Position numbers and translations under genes: made by a program. A model generated the notes under the pieces. The model did not search any database and had not been told where the DNA came from. It saw only the letters and a list, made by a program, of their open reading frames with translations. From Thermoplasmata archaeon (GTDB taxonomy: Archaea > Thermoplasmatota > Thermoplasmata > Thermoplasmatales > Thermoplasmataceae): 6,187 nt of DNA. The stretch covers positions 1-6,187 of the forward strand of contig JAJZXP010000263.1 of the NCBI GenBank assembly GCA_021806345.1, in the 5' to 3' direction. Of the stretch, positions 5,932 to 6,187 are shown in pieces (within the stretch, counting starts at the first letter, position 1; every line of letters begins with the position of its first letter).

Positions 5932-6187
5932 CTAGTATTCATCAATCTTCCTGTCTTTCTTTGTCTCCATATCTTTTTTCATCCTGGAAACCATTGCCTT
6001 TTCTTTTCTCTGGCTTGCAAAATAATAGGCTTCATCCCTAGTGTTCGAGAAAATTAGTATGTACACCTTCCCTGCTCTGAACCTCCCTGTTCTGCCTCTT
6101 CTCTGAATGGTTCTGATTTCTGACGGAACTGGCTCAAAAAATATCACTATGTCTGTTGACGGTATATCCAGTCCCTCTTCTGCAACG
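5932..6187 (-). CDS. Hef/FANCM-like superfamily 2 helicase, C-terminal end (partial)
   Basis: The last 84 residues of a helicase whose 5' part lies beyond the right edge. The visible part begins with motif V, VAEEGLDIP, then a strand with FFEPVPSEIRTIQ, then motif VI QRRGRTGR (about 6082-6105) with its arginine finger. This is followed by GKVYILIFSNTRDEAYYFASQRKEKAM. The EPVPSEIRxIQRxGRTGR wording and the DEAYY segment are characteristic of archaeal Hef and its eukaryotic relative FANCM, which process stalled replication forks. In Pyrococcus Hef, helicase residues of this type are followed by a linker and an ERCC4/XPF nuclease domain. Here the protein stops about 35 residues after motif VI, with a Lys-rich tail ending KKDRKIDEY, so no nuclease domain follows in the same frame. 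The stop (TAG, 5932-5934) is one base from the rfcS stop. Family assignment is good; the N-terminal domain content is unseen. Confidence 0.85.
   Translation of the reverse strand, partial: VAEEGLDIPSTDIVIFFEPVPSEIRTIQRRGRTGRFRAGKVYILIFSNTRDEAYYFASQRKEKAMVSRMKKDMETKKDRKIDEY

Noticed and set aside
1..6187. RNA genes, CRISPR, insertion sequences, inteins
   Set aside because: No tRNA-like cloverleaf, rRNA segment, regularly spaced repeat or transposase motif was seen. RtcB and RfcS, both known intein hosts, read through without interruption.

Overview
The window looks like a chromosomal segment of an archaeon, most likely a member of the Thermoplasmatales (Thermoplasma/Ferroplasma/Picrophilus/Cuniculiplasma-like). 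The reasons are an archaeal-type clamp-loader small subunit, a Hef/FANCM-type helicase end, a tRNA-splicing-type RtcB ligase, A+T-rich TATA boxes about 22-27 bases upstream of start codons, and an A+T-rich base composition. The exact genus is not decided by anything seen here.

Layout, left to right. Positions 1-586 (minus) hold the N-terminal 195 residues of a secreted, sequon-rich surface protein that starts at TTG and runs off the window. Next, also on minus, are an amidohydrolase (644-1651) and rtcB (1653-3068, or to 3110 with a longer start). These two are one base apart and form an operon transcribed rtcB first. A small unrecognised gene (about 3119-3331, plus) diverges from rtcB, and one TATA-like box between the two could serve both directions. 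A second plus-strand unit pairs a winged-helix regulator (3387-3725) with a GNAT acetyltransferase (3694-4251), overlapping by 32 bases. It converges on purN (4260-4886, minus). purN diverges from rfcS (4977-5930, plus), and each has its own TATA box. rfcS converges on the 3' end of a Hef-like helicase (5932-6187, minus, partial) with one base between the stop codons.

The genes do not form a single pathway. They cover RNA ligation/splicing (RtcB), replication and repair (RfcS, Hef), de novo purine synthesis (PurN), regulation and protein or small-molecule acetylation (wHTH + GNAT), an unassigned hydrolase and a cell-surface protein. Two features are worth attention. First, start sites are organised consistently: first genes of transcripts mostly lack a Shine-Dalgarno sequence and lie one TATA-distance from the box (leaderless), while internal genes have Shine-Dalgarno-like sequences. 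Second, rtcB is coupled to an amidohydrolase of unknown substrate. No convincing novel multi-gene system was seen. No RNA genes, repeats, CRISPR or mobile elements were found, and no stretch over 100 bases lacks a gene.
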